Below, in pieces: positions 24,226 to 35,692 of a stretch of 64,000 nucleotides of DNA (its first letter is position 1; every line of letters starts with the position of its first letter). Source of the DNA: Ornithodoros turicata. Its lineage: Eukaryota > Arthropoda > Arachnida > Ixodida > Argasidae. Where the stretch lies: the NCBI RefSeq assembly GCF_037126465.1, contig NC_088204.1, forward strand, positions 80,738,361 to 80,802,360. The letters run 5' to 3'. The notes under the pieces were generated by a model, which saw only the letters and a program-made list of their open reading frames with translations, was not told the origin of the DNA and made no database searches. The translations under genes and the position numbers were made by a program.

Positions 24226-24583
24226 ATGTTGCTCGCTCCTTCGGAGATCCACTTCCTGCACAATTCCGCGTCGCATGGCTTGCGGCTGGCGCCCGACGTC
24301 TTGGACGACGTCAGCCACAGGCTACAGGAGAACCGTGAGACGGTGCCCCGGATTCAGGTGGTCGAGAAAGATGGGACGTGGTTTGCGCTGAACAACAGCT
24401 ACCTGCACGTGTACCGTGAGCTGGAGCGACAGGGAAAGTGCCCAAAGATACGTGTGGACGTCGTCGCTCTCAGTAAAGTGCCTCAGGACGTTCAGAAAGG
24501 GATGCTGGTGACGGAGACGACGATGGTCGAGGAGAGGGCCAAGACGGACGGAGATGGGGAACAGACGCGACGACGCGAAACAG
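24226..24583 (+). CDS. Small protein with ParB/sulfiredoxin-like motif, partial
   Basis: The open frame from ATG 24226 reads MLLAPSEIHFLHNSASHGLR and continues to a GT donor-like site after 24583 (AAACAG/GTCAGG). Read through, it stops at 24669. The segment RIQVVEKDGTWFALNNSYLH with VYRELERQGKCPKIRVDVV has the pattern of the ParB/sulfiredoxin fold, where a DG-W-ALNN-RL stretch forms the nucleotide-binding strand and helix. The usual catalytic cysteine of sulfiredoxin is not evident, so an enzymatic role is not claimed. Codon use and the conserved-looking core make a real gene likely. An upstream in-frame ATG at 24112 would add 38 residues. I see no further exons downstream. Confidence 0.6.
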
Positions 24584-24669
24584 GTCAGGATGCCCGTCAA
24601 ATATTCGTGCTTCTCGGAATTTATTTTCTGTCGTGTACGAATTTTTATTTTATTTTTTTAATCGAATGA

Positions 24670-25600
24670 ATTAAGTTAGAAGGCAACACGACAGCTAGCG
24701 CTGCGGCACAATTCTCATCTCGAGCCTAGCAAATACACGTCCTTGATATGCAGTTAGGTATCACTGTGCGAATCTTACGAACGGTGGGACACCGTCCTAA
24801 TTTCACAATCGTAATAACTACAAGGAAATCTTTTTTTGGCGCTCCTTCGTGTGGTTCGACAGACCCAATTAATTTCTTCGCCTTCCGCTTCCAAGGCCTC
24901 TAAAGTCATGCTTGTTTACGTGACACGCAAAAGGGGTACGTTATCGATGTGCCGTCTAACCGATACCACGTAATCTTATAATACGGCACCTTTGATGCGG
25001 ACAATGGGTGCCGCACTCGCCACGTCGAGGAACTTTCGTGAAACGTAAAGACCCGACACCCAAAGCACCTGCATGTAATCGTCTCCTATCAATCTGGCAG
25101 CTCTCACCAAATACGTCCTCCTGTCATCTCACTTTATGACGTCATATCTCGCAATTTCGCATCAATGTAATGCAGCGTTACGTATGAGCTCCTGTAAAGC
25201 GTGCTTTGTCTGCCAGACATCCGTGTACTGCAGTGATGCGGACTGCACGGAAGCGTCGATCGGGAGAAAAGCCGGTTTGACGCTAAAAACGTAAAAGTAA
25301 GTACTATATTTTTTTTTCTCGTAGATTCACGAGCAGAGTTAAGAGGCTTACCATTTATAACAGCTGACGTTACCCCGGTAGCATGTACCAAGGGCAACTG
25401 CTGTTCATGTTCATCATAAAAATACCAATAAATAAATAAAATAAATCAATAGGGTTTTGCGGAAATTAGCCATTGGTGTCTCTCGCTTCCTGGCCACGGA
25501 GTGGACACAACGTCTTTCGAGGTGATGCTAAAGACGGCGAGGTGGAAGCTTCGTCCATCCGTCTATCGTCCATGCTCCCCCAGGCTATCCCCCGATTTTT
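24670..25600. other. Gene-free stretch right of the last gene
   Basis: No gene or clear repeat was recognised before the SINE cluster. Confidence 0.35.
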
Positions 25601-25619
25601 ACAGCAGTCTTCTGTGGGG

Positions 25620-25730
25620 AGACGAATGTTGATTACCGCGACAGTTCCTTACGAAGTCGGCCCAGGAAGCCTACTAAGCACCCGTCTTCCACTCATTCCC
25701 TCTGTACTTCTGTCCACGCCCGTACACTGT
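25620..25730 (+). mobile_element. SINE body fragment (GAAGTCGGCCCAGG family)
   Basis: It contains CGACAGTTCCTTACGAAGTCGGCCCAGGA in two shorter blocks matching the SINE at 48011-48236, followed by the CTTCCACTC...CTCTGTAC stretch typical of the body. The tRNA-like head is not clear. Confidence 0.65.
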
Positions 25731-25970
25731 CCATGGACTTTCCAGGCGAATGTCGGTTCCCCCACAGTTCCCCCTGAAGTCGGCCCAGGACGCACACTAA
25801 CCCCCCTGTCGCCCACTCCTTCCTGCTGTTCTCTCTCCATCTGTCCACGTCTGTACGCCGCTCATAGCCACAGTTGCTTCGCGGCGCTAACACGAAATTA
25901 AAAAAAAATTAAAAATTAAAAATTAAAAATTAAAAAAATAAAAAAAATAAAAAAAATAACACTGCCCATG
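25731..25970 (+). mobile_element. tRNA-derived SINE, body and AATTA-rich tail
   Basis: The body CACAGTTCCCCCTGAAGTCG, then CCCAGGACGCACACTAAC, leads to TCATAGCCACAGTTGCTTCG and GCGCTAACACGAAATT. An (AATTAAAA)-like tail follows at 25895-25958. The tail shows plus-strand orientation. Confidence 0.8.
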
Positions 25971-26010
25971 ACCACATTTTCTTCGCGGTGCTAACAAGGT
26001 TTGTGCTGGT
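25971..26010 (+). repeat. SINE 3' tail fragment
   Basis: CATGACCACATTTTCTTCGC then GGTGCTAACAAGG matches the 3' end of the SINE just before it. Confidence 0.5.
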
Positions 26011-26519
26011 CACTTGGAATTCTACGCGTTGCGAAAAAGGAGGCTTTCGAAATGGACGCATCAAACGAAACCCAATTTCTCTTTTTGGGCAAGTGCAACG
26101 GGCGCATTTTCGTTACCGTCTCTATTTTCGTCACCCAAAACATGTATCTTCGTTTCCGTCTTTCGTTTCTCACACGAGCCTTTCGATTTCCTTTCGATTT
26201 CCTTTTGATTCCGTTGCTGTTTCCGGCAATGGCTTATGGATCTGCGCGATTCGACAAAACTCCTTTCAGCTCTGTCAGCGCACTTCTTTGTATACGGGGT
26301 GGTGCTTTAGGGTACACACCACGCAAGTCATTTCGGCTTCGGTGAAATCGTATACATCTTCGTGGACTTAGAAGAAGACCTCCCCAGAAAGGCGTTTTCA
26401 TCCCGCGCAGTACCGTGCTGAAATTCTGAGGATTTTCGGATGCTTACCACAGCAGCAAACAGCACTGCCATGCGAACATCAAGCGAAAAGGCCGTCCTCG
26501 TTCTATAGATATATGAACC

Positions 26520-26700
26520 TGAATTGAATTGAATTGAAACTTTATTTTACATTGTAGCTAGTACAATGTGGGAGGCCCAGTGCAAAAAGCTGCAAGAAGC
26601 AGCTTGACAAGGCTCTGGGGTATAAGGGTACAATACACAATACAATACAATACAGTACAGTACAGTACATACAGTACAATACAGTATATGGGGTACAAGG
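26520..26700 (-). repeat. LINE 3' end with pentanucleotide repeat
   Basis: GAATTGAATTGAAACTTTAT followed by AGGCCCAGTGCAAAAAGCTGC matches the start of the copy at 39785. Read on the minus strand, it would be a retrotransposon 3' end with an A-rich tail. A (TACAA/TACAG)n tract follows. Confidence 0.5.
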
Positions 26701-27019
26701 CCTGTTATGTATATCTCTCTTTGTACGTGTTTGCGACATGCTGTCGCTTGGTTTTTGACTGTGTACTGCAGGAAATGGAGTCCTTAAGAAATAAGTAACT
26801 CATATTACCCTATAACCGTAATAGCTATTACCCGAGTTCAATACCAGACAGTCATTTTCGTTTCCCGTAATTGAATTGAAAGTGGTATTAGTTTCAGTTT
26901 TCGTTACCGGCTCCAGTTCCGGTAATATATACCTCTCTACGGTTCCGTGCTTCTCTCGTTGGCGAATTCCATTGGCAAAATGCACTAAAAACAATGCTGA
27001 GAACGAGCCATACTATCTT

Positions 27020-27150
27020 CCATGTTGTCGTCACAGTTCCCCTTGAAGTCTGCCCACGACGCGTACTAACCCCACTACTTCCTGCTGTTCTCTCTCCATC
27101 TGTTCACGTCTGTACGCGTTAATACAGAATAATACTAGTAATTAAAAAAA
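27020..27150 (+). mobile_element. SINE body fragment
   Basis: CACAGTTCCCCTTGAAGTCT, then CCTGCTGTTCTCTCTCCATC and TGTACGCGTTAATACAG, matches the SINE body at 25731 with changes. Confidence 0.65.
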
Positions 27151-28140
27151 ACGTCCCCCCTGCCCCTACAAAAGAATGCTCGTCAGAATTTCGTAGTCTC
27201 TCATGCCGTTAGTCGTAGTAGGTAAATACTTCAGAAAATACTTCGCGGATGCTTTTACTTTAGAGAAATAATAAGGTATCCCTCGTAGTATATATATAGC
27301 GCTTCGTGTTGTGTGTCGTTCCTCTGTGTGTGTGTGGTAGCGTGTTTGTGTTTTACCTCTTTCGAAGGAGAAATGTACTTCCTTTGTTTTGACGGCAACT
27401 CCGAGTCCACCTTGGTCGGATCACCCGAATAGAGAATAAATTGAAGCGTCCCCCTGGGTTCCACTCGTTCCAGTTTCACTTTCTGCCATTTTTCATCCTG
27501 ACCTCTTCTCATCTTCATCTATACTTGGATGTCGACGGAGACGGGTCCCGCGCTTTAAAGTTATTGATCGCTTCGTAGATAGTGCGGAGAAGGAAGCTGT
27601 TGCTCGTTAGCTCTTTATGGAGCCCGTAAATATTCCTTCAATTAAACGGGTTCCTTCGTGAGATTAAAACCCGGCAGCGAGAAGAAGAGATGAGACGCCA
27701 TTTTTCACGAAAGCGATGATGCCATAATCATTCTGGTTGTGAGACGAAAGACGCGTTTTATATGCTGGCAATCGACAGTTTTATTATTATTATTATTATT
27801 TTTTTAAATTCTAAGCTCGCACCGCGAAACAGCTGTGGCCATGATGGTGGTGTCTAGACGTGTATAGATGGAGAGAGGACAGTAGTGAGAGACGGGAGGG
27901 TTGCTATTCGTCCTTGGCCGACTTCAGCGGAAAATGCTGCCGTCTCTTCGGAAAAAGTAAGTTCCAAACGCCAGGAAAATAAGTGAAAACGAAAATAAAT
28001 AAACAAATTAATTAATAAACTCTATCTCGTCACATTCATTACCTGCCACCGACGAGCGCATGTTATCTCAATGTTTTTTTTAAACCATTTATTCTCTCTG
28101 GTATGTGTACACCCGGTCATGTACGCATGTTAACGGTGTT
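27151..28140. other. Gene-free stretch
   Basis: No gene was recognised. There is a (TG)n run near 27330 and an (ATT)n run near 27780-27800. Confidence 0.35.
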
Positions 28141-28145
28141 GGATG

Positions 28146-29160
28146 CCACGCATTCAAAATTGAAGGCCTTGAGTATGCAAATGATGTAACGTTGTTCAGC
28201 AGAGCAGTCATGGCAGAATTCACCGTTCAATAAGTCATGTTCAAGGGTTTTGTGATGCCAGCGCAGCTCGCGTTAGCTGGCCTAAATGCAGCGGATCCTG
28301 GTTAGGGTGGAACTCTCTACACCCAGCTTCCTGGTAAGCCTGTCATGGTCTACGCTACCAAATATTTGGGACCTGCAGGTAATACCTTACGCGAGCAGCA
28401 AAGAAGGTATTTTCGGCCGCAAATACCTTCTTTACTGCTCGCGTAAGCTATTACCTGCACCTGCACGTATATGTACACATTAATCGTGTGCAAAGCAACA
28501 TTTGTGTCTCCATTTGCATTTGGTCGACGTAGCAGCTCCTTCCGGCCAGTGAAATTAGGTGGATTGGGATTGCAGTGCCTTTTCGTTCGTCATATGATCT
28601 AACGTGTGTGCTTTGTGCGATAACAACTGCATTAGGTCTTTTCTCCAATACTGTACTTCCGCCATTCTTCAAGATGAGCAACTTGAGCTGATGACATTCA
28701 CTGTTTATGACACACCGCTGGCCTTATCTTGGCCTTACACAAAGAAGTCGCAGTCTCGTTTCGATGTCTCCTGGCAAGGTACTCTATAGAGAATTCACAT
28801 TTGAAACAACTCAGAAACGACTATATCGCGCTTTTCGAGATTCGCTATTTTGATCTCCCAGCCTGGTGGTGATGTGCTGCTGCGTGTCCGCCGTATGCCT
28901 GTGAGTCAAAAAGTGAAGATTTTGTTCTGCCGTTCATACACTAGAATGCTACTTCGTGCGTGGCTGCGCGACAGATGGTTCTGGGTGCCAGGGAGCCATT
29001 TTAACTGGCGTCTTTGTCCGAAAGAAGAAACAATTGAACACGCTTTTCTGGACTGTAGGGATGCTGATGTCTTCTAACACGTTTTCCACCGCACCTTCTA
29101 AAAAGATATTTACTCAAGCCCTCGTGCAATATGTCATATGACAACACAGCGCATATCTGG
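28146..29160 (+). pseudogene. Degenerate tick-type LINE, reverse transcriptase to C-terminus
   Basis: The plus strand reads FKIEGLEYANDVTLFSR, the reverse-transcriptase YADD box with the first catalytic Asp of the pair changed to Asn. After stops and frame shifts the C-terminal region reads LLRAWLRDRWFWVPGSHFNW and then LCPKEETIEHAFLDC, the Cys-His-Cys motif that ends several LINE polyproteins. It is inactive, with several stops and an inserted hairpin at 28375-28458. The clade cannot be decided from these pieces. Confidence 0.75.
28375..28458. repeat. 84-bp near-perfect hairpin inside the LINE
   Basis: The arms (28375-28413 and 28421-28458) start GCAGGTAATACCTTACGCGA and end with its complement, with one extra base pair mismatch. 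The loop is CGGCCGC. Confidence 0.8.
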
Positions 29161-29514
29161 CTAAACGTCATGGATCTCTCACGGACAGGCCCCGTGGGGC
29201 TTCTAAAGTCTTATTATTGGTTCCCTCTGTTATCTACCTGTTTTATTTTTTTTTTACTCTTATGGTGTTCCTTTATGCGCAGTATTAATGCAGTATAGAT
29301 GACTTCGTTTATGTGAAGTTTGGTTTTCAGGCGCGTGCATGTGTATTTCGTGCGTCACCCTATTATATTATGTGCAACGAATTGCATAATGAAATGGACA
29401 TAATGTAAATAATGTATCATAATATGTCGTACACTTGTACGTAAGACCATAACCCACAATAAAAGTTGTAAAAAACCCAACCCTGCAGCATATCCGAGTG
29501 GATCCCACATTTGC

Positions 29515-29735
29515 TCCAAGGTCATGCTGAGGACTGTCATGTGGTGGGTTCGAGTTCTTTCTCCGGCTGTGCCGACCGAGGTTTCCCCTGTGTTTTCCTA
29601 CAGACGTCGTATGTCGACACAGCGCCCCCTGAAGTCGACCCAGGGCGCTCACTAAACCACCCACTGTTTACTACTACTACTTCCTGCTCCATCTGGCCTC
29701 ATCCCTGGGCCACTCGTAACCTCGCCTTGTAAACG
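29515..29735 (+). mobile_element. tRNA-derived SINE with B box
   Basis: The pol III B box GGTTCGAGTTC lies near 29547, followed by GGCTGTGCCGACC, then the body CCCCCTGAAGTCGACCCAGG and CTTCCTGCTCCATCTGGCC. This matches the head and body of the copy at 48011. Confidence 0.75.
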
Positions 29736-29794
29736 CGGATATTCTTTATTAAATCTGTACTTTATCGAAGAAAAAAGTCACGTGATCAATCCGG

Positions 29795-29965
29795 CTCTGC
29801 AGGTTTCCCCAACAGACTTTCTGCACGGATGTCGCGGCACACTTCTCCCGAAGTTGTCCCAAGATGCACACCAATCCCCTTGTCTCCTTCCTTCCTCTGC
29901 TGTCCATCGTCCGCCCATAGCGCGCATAACCACAATTGTTACGAAGCGCTAACACGTAATTAACG
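29795..29965 (+). mobile_element. SINE body and 3' end, diverged
   Basis: GGCACACTTCTCCCGAAGTTGTCCC, given here only as a diverged body block, is followed by GCGCATAACCACAATTGTTAC and GAAGCGCTAACACGTAATTA, the SINE 3' end. Confidence 0.6.
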
Positions 29966-30970
29966 AGAAACTCATACAAGGGCTTCCTGCTCGCCTATCG
30001 CATCCCGCCTCTGCGTCACCTACGACAAGAAGAGGGCGGAGAAGTGGTTGGCCGTTTGTTTTGACGCAGCCACCGTTAGCATAACGGATCCTCACCTCAT
30101 CACGGGACAGGCGATATCGACTTTGATGCTGCGTGGGCGCGCCGGTGGCGCCATCCAGTATCGATCACGAAAGCTGCGTTTAGTGTTGCTGCAAGTCGCG
30201 TCCCTCTCCCTGGAAGATTGTCGCCAGTGCGGTACAGCCACACAGCGCCTAGACAGAGAAAGCCCGCTTACTCGTCGCCGTGACGTAACACTTAAGAGTC
30301 AGCCAATGAGGATCGTGTTTTCAACGGACGTAGCCAATCACGAACGTGCTTTCAGCGGTCGTGGCCATGGAGAAGAAGAACCACCGTCGTCTGCGAGTTG
30401 TGATTGAACGTCCCCGCGTACAAAATGGGTAAACTTGAAAATAAAGCGCAAAAAAAGGTCTCAATCTTTCTCAAAAGTGATTTTCTGGAAAGCGTCTCGC
30501 GCTTTTTTGTCTAAATATTTAGGCCTGCAGGTTCCGGGTGAGCTGCAATCATTTGCGGGTTCTTGAATTCGCAGAACGGTGAATCGCAGTAGCAGACGAC
30601 TTCTGACTCTTAATCGAAAGAGGGAGAGGAGGCAATGAGCAGGCCTTCTGTATGTAGGTGGCGCTGGTACAGCGTGTCTGCGTCGTCTGCTTCGTCTGCG
30701 TCGTCTGCTTCAGCTAATGCTGGCTTGCAGTGGCTGCCCATGCGGCTCTGGCTACGGCAGCTTGCAGCATGGCTGCAGATGGCGGTTCTTTATCTGAAGC
30801 GGGGCTCTATACGTCACGTCTATTAGCGACAAGGCCTTGTTTAGTGTAGATGGCGTTGACTACGCTCCTCCCTTCCCACCGTGTATCGTGAAAGCTTAGG
30901 GATACGATTTCCCCGAATTTTCTGGAAGAATCTTCATAACGGACGGCGGCACACTTCTTCCTGGACTCGT
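29966..30970. other. Gene-free stretch
   Basis: No gene was recognised. A 119-codon open frame at 30048-30407 has no family pattern. A CTGCGTCGT/CTGCTTCGT triplet run lies at 30655-30715. Confidence 0.35.
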
Positions 30971-30971
30971 A

Positions 30972-31035
30972 ATAATGAACTTCACGGCATAGCACGTTCC
31001 TAGCCAACCATAATCTCGAATGATGTCGTTATGAG
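30972..31035 (+). repeat. Solo left arm of the GGCGTACGCC MITE
   Basis: AATGAACTTCACGGCATAGC then ACGTTCCTAGCCAACCATAA and TCTCGAATGATGTCGTTATG match the outer left arm. Nothing of the centre or the right arm follows. Confidence 0.75.
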
Positions 31036-34000
31036 AGAGAGGGAGAAAAAAGAAAACAGACAGCTGTTAACCAAATTCCTGCAATTATTTTAGTAGAATA
31101 TTTCTTCTTCTTTTTTTTCTTTCAATAAACGGTACAGGCATCAAAAACCGCATTCTTTTCTTGCTGACTAGGCATGCAGCAAATTTAAATTCAGTTTCCG
31201 CCTCGCTCACGCACTCGTTCGATGACGATGGCGATAATGCTTAATTATCTACAGTAGTCGGGTGAGCCAAAAACAATAATAACGACTAAACCGTATGACT
31301 ATGAATACACGAGATACATCAGGAGGAAAATTGCGCAGCCGAAGCTGCCCCTCCTCATCCATGCCTAACGTGCCTAATTGCCCCGCGGATTACGCGTGCT
31401 GCAACTGCTAGACTTCGCTGCACGACATAGCTGCTGTGCAGTGAAGGCTGCAGTAGATGGGCTGTTTTTGGTACCGTTCGTAGCATCGGGCGTTCTTTTT
31501 TCGTCCTATTCGTTATATACTTCCCAATTTCGGTTTGCTACGATGCGTTTTTGCGGCAACCGGAGCATCATCCGCTAATCGCATTAGCGTCATTATCTCG
31601 TGAACGGAGGTAATAGACGCCAGAAGATTATGCTATGAAGGTAACACTCAGTGAAAGGGGGAGTCTGTGCGAACGGGGCGGAAAACGCGATTAACTGCGA
31701 ATGCCGTGTAATCCAATTATAACGTTCCCGTTTAAGGCGATGACTCGTTTGCTGCGTTAGGCGAATAACGATTTTTTTTTCTTTCTGAGTAGAATGCTCC
31801 TGAACACACACAGCCGGAGTTCTTCACTCTGCGAGTGAACATTTTTTCCCACGAGATAATCTAAACAAAGTATCTAGGCTGGAGATGCGCCGCGGCGACT
31901 TACGGCGCGAGCGTCGTGGGGAGAAACTTGACCCTGTCACTGCTGCGCCCTATTACGTCACTGTGGAGGTCACCGCGTGGTACGCTCATGATTGGCTGAT
32001 GCTCCCAGGAGGAGGCAGAGGAGGAGTGTGAGAGGTCCGGAGGTGGATTTGAACTTGGTGTCGTTAAAAAAAAAAAAAAAAAAAGCTACACAACGTGAAA
32101 AAAATTAGGTGTACGAGTTTCTCTGAACAGGAAGAATGATTTTTTCAGCCAAAATTTTATGGGTGTTCGGAAAATTTCGTAGTCCCCATAACGTCAGTGT
32201 TAGTCTATATAAGTAGGGTTCCGCGTTTCGGCATTTGCCGAAAAATACCCGCCGAATATATACATATTTTTTTTTTAAATTCGACACGTTCCGAAAATCT
32301 CTGAATTATATACTCTTGCATCTTGCGCTACATGCCCGAAAGTGCTGGAATTGCACTTTCCTTCCCCTCTGGGGGCGTCACATTTTCGTTTTCCCTTCAC
32401 CTCGTTTCCAGGTGGAATGCATGGGAATACCGCCCTGTAGAGCTGCTAGACTCTCCAGTTCAGGAAAAAAAAAAAAAAAAAAAAACCTTCCCCCGTTACA
32501 CTTTGATCAGTGGGTAAAGAGGGTTCAAGCAGACGTGGAACCCTCCTAACGAAGGGAAGGAAATTCTTTGCGTTCTCAATGTCCTCCTACCAAGCTGCTC
32601 GCCTTCCACAGTCCTTCTCCCTATAGTGATTATGGCTGCCGATTTTTTCTGCATCTATTTTTGGCGCGAACGCTCTAAAATGCCGAAAATCATCATAATC
32701 GATTTATCTGTCGTTGTTGTTTAAGTTGGTGTGCTTCGGTAGCGTGTGTGCATACGAGCAATAACGTCGCCTCGCTTCGTATTCGAATATCCAAATAGGC
32801 TATTCGCTTTGTATTGGCTTCGGCACTATAACTATTCGCTTCGGTTTTCATGCCACTATTTGCACGGTTCCAGAGCATACCAATAGGTATAGCTCTCCTA
32901 CTTGATCGCTATACACGCCCAGTGCCTTGTTTTTCTTATTCTGCCTTTTGAAACGCCATGGGAGATACGAGAAACAAACAAAGGGCAGAAGCGGACAACG
33001 AAATGTACATGCGTGGGGACGGTGACTGAGGTAAAAAGAGAGAAAGACGAAAAAAAATAAAAAAAATAAAAGGAGGCAGACCTTCATAAGACCATATCGG
33101 ATGGATATCCACAGGACTGAAGTATCTGTCAGAAGACGTCTTCTGAACCTTATTGAGACGTTTACAAATCGTTTTGTGCTACTAGGGCAATCAGAAACTG
33201 CATTCTTTATATTTTTTCCGCACAGATACGTGTAGAAGATCACGCCAATCACGCGCTGATCGAAGGCGCAATGACGTCACGAGGGGGGTCCAATAACGTC
33301 ACGGACGTCGTCACTTCCGCGGACTCTTATTTTTGTTGCTGGATTCTCACCCCCTGCATGTAGCTTTCACGCGCACACAAACACCGCCATGCGGTAATTT
33401 GTAGCTTAATAGTCGCACCGAATCGCGTTAGGTGGCGCCACTTTCCCATCAAACTCATCAAAGCAAACCTCGAGAGCTGGATGTTTGAAAAACTATTGCC
33501 CGTGGAAACATTATCGAGATTACTGTTCTTCTTTTTTTTAAATAAATCGATCCTGATTCTAACGAACTCAGATTGTTCGTATTGCCTAAGCACGCGCGTA
33601 TATTTTCTCGTCTGCTTCTAATTATCCAGGGTGTATGGAAACGGGCTTCGTTAATGAAGGTCATTACGAAAAGGAACGAACAAAAACAATACTGATGCAC
33701 GAGGCGCAATAATGCTTAATGAAGTAACAAACATGGCCGACTGCGTGTTGTGTACCCTCGAGGTGAGGGTACGCCCTTGGGGGAACGGAACCGTGGTCTC
33801 GTGAATGCGGGTTTGGGTGGAGTCGCACAATTAGGAAGATGCATTTCTTTTTTTTTCTTTTTTTTGCTGTGGGATTCGATTTTATTATGCACATAAAGAG
33901 TTTACCGTGTAAGCTTCTCGGTTAGTGGGACATGAAACCAATTCTGTTACCTACAGGTGCATCACCACCGACGCTCTATGGGAATCCCCATACATTTTTC

Positions 34001-34769
34001 AACTCCCGTAGCGCCGCGAAAATTCGGTTGATCTCCGTGCAACTGCTTTTAAATGGAAGAGGATGCTTAGATCTAGTGCCTGATCGAAGCAGATTTTGCG
34101 TTTTAGACTCAGAAATTTTTATATCGTCGTCGAAAGGTTTGGGAAAAGCTATATTTCGAGATTCCGCTCGCTTACAAAATAGAGCCGCCCAAAATCGAAA
34201 ATCTGGCTCGATCACGCACTAGAAAAACATATCAAGAACCAATACCAACAAAAAGATTTCATCTATGTTAAGCCGTTGACTCGGCACACGAGTTTTTGTC
34301 AGGTATGGTCATCCGTGGAGTACGCCGCTTCAGAATGGGCAGCGCAGTGCTGCCATCTCTCATGGAGGGTATCGTCACAAGGCACAACAATTTGAGCGCT
34401 GGAAATGCTATACCGCTGCACGTGCAGGTGGACGACGAAGCCGACGTTGACTGTGACGCAGGAGCACGAGCACACGCAGCTTAGCCCTGCCGCAAATACG
34501 TGAACGGACTATACTATACATGAGCTGTTCATTCATCGATGTTTATTTTCTCGGGGGGAGGGGCGGGGGAGGGCATGAACGTGGCATGTCATTCCCCCAT
34601 ATAACGCCGGGACGATCGCGTTCAGCCTCACTTCATTGGAAATTGTGTATTAAAAACAGGAATGCAAGAAAAAATTCAGAGCACCAGTCAGCTATCGTAT
34701 AAAGGAAACACTTGAAGCAAAACCATTGCGGACAGGCACGAAAGCTTCTGGCTGTTTGAGATATGGAAA
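31036..34769. other. Gene-free stretch
   Basis: No gene was recognised in 3.7 kb. Poly-A runs lie at 32065-32083 and 32464-32485. A short hairpin GTACCCTCGAGGTGAGGGTAC lies near 33750. Open frames at 33932-34222 and 34296-34484 show no family pattern. Confidence 0.35.
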
Positions 34770-34771
34770 TA

Positions 34772-34925
34772 GCGAGTTTTAGTATACCGCTACCGGGAGC
34801 ACCGTAGGTTACCGCGTCTACCGCACTCTATCAACAGCTAAGATTCTGTATCACGCACGCTGTCATTGGTTCCGGTGGGCACGGTAACTTACCGGCGACG
34901 TTACCAACGGTATACTAAAACTCGC
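34772..34925. mobile_element. 154-bp palindromic MITE with TA flanks
   Basis: The ends GCGAGTTTTAGTATACCG and CGGTATACTAAAACTCGC are perfect inverted repeats, with TA on each side (34770-34771 and 34926-34927). Confidence 0.8.
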
Positions 34926-34946
34926 TAATAATTCATGAGTGCAGAA

Positions 34947-35045
34947 CAGGGTTGCGCACTGAGATCACACTGGAGATCACTGAGATCACACTGAGTCACT
35001 AAGTCACTTAGTCACTGAGTCACTAAGTCACTGAGATCACACTAA
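34947..35045. repeat. Short tandem tract of CACTGAG / CACTAAG words
   Basis: Words such as GAGATCACACT, GAGTCACT and AAGTCACT repeat irregularly over 100 bp directly before the transposase/nuclease remnant. Confidence 0.75.
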
Positions 35046-35047
35046 GT

Positions 35048-35633
35048 CGTGTTGCAAGCAATGCTCGCAGCTTGTTGATGAATGTTGACAATAACGCCGC
35101 CGAGCACTTCAATTCCGTTATCGCGAAGTTTGTTGGGGGAAAGCGGATCAACTTCTGTCAGAGGCGGTCTTACCAAACACGCGCATTTGCCGCAGCCGTA
35201 ACAGTGAACTCACGTGAAGGTTTGCATCATCGTGTGCACAAGGAGATGTGTCAAACAAAGCCAGGGAAGTACACTTTGAGCCTTCAAAAACGTTGTAGTG
35301 CACGTGAAGAGGCAAGGGCCAAGCGCCGTCTCAACACCAAAGCGAAGAAGGCCAGCCTTCCAGCCCTGCGTAAGAAGCCCGAGCGCCGAATTGCTGACTA
35401 TGGGGAACAAGCGCAAAGACCAGACATGGAGCCAACGTCCTTCGCGACGGCATGCATCGACTACAAAAAATTGCTTGAGCTCTCAGAGGAGGAGCATGCC
35501 GCATTACAGGAAGACACCATAGAGCAGTCGCTGAGCCTCCGGTGGAAACAAGAAAGGAGAAAGCGGCTTACGGCGTCTTTTTTTTTGGTAGAGTATGCAG
35601 GATGCGCCCCTCTACAAGTGCTTTAGTTACATG
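35048..35633 (+). pseudogene. Transposon protein fragment running into a YqaJ-type nuclease start
   Basis: The open frame reads NVDNNAAEHFNSVIAKFVGG then KRINFCQRRSYQTR, a signature I associate with large chelicerate transposon proteins. Later it reads QERRKRLTAS, where YqaJ/lambda-exonuclease-like domains begin (R-LTAS-FG). After a run of nine T (35578-35586) the original frame drifts, while another frame continues FGRVCRMRPSTSALVT, the expected next residues. The gene is thus broken by a frame shift in the T run. No start codon is visible before the tandem tract at 34947-35045. Confidence 0.65.
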
Positions 35634-35692
35634 TCAGTATTTTGGGCTTTAGTTACATGTCAATATTGTGGGCTTTAGTTACGTCTGTCTGT

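Noticed and set aside
25473..25901. 142-codon plus-strand frame
   Set aside because: It is made of two SINE bodies; the same words recur at other SINE copies.
34296..34484. Possible small gene (MSGMVIRGVRRFRMGSAVLP...)
   Set aside because: No family pattern, no splice partners and surroundings of repeats. Chance cannot be excluded.
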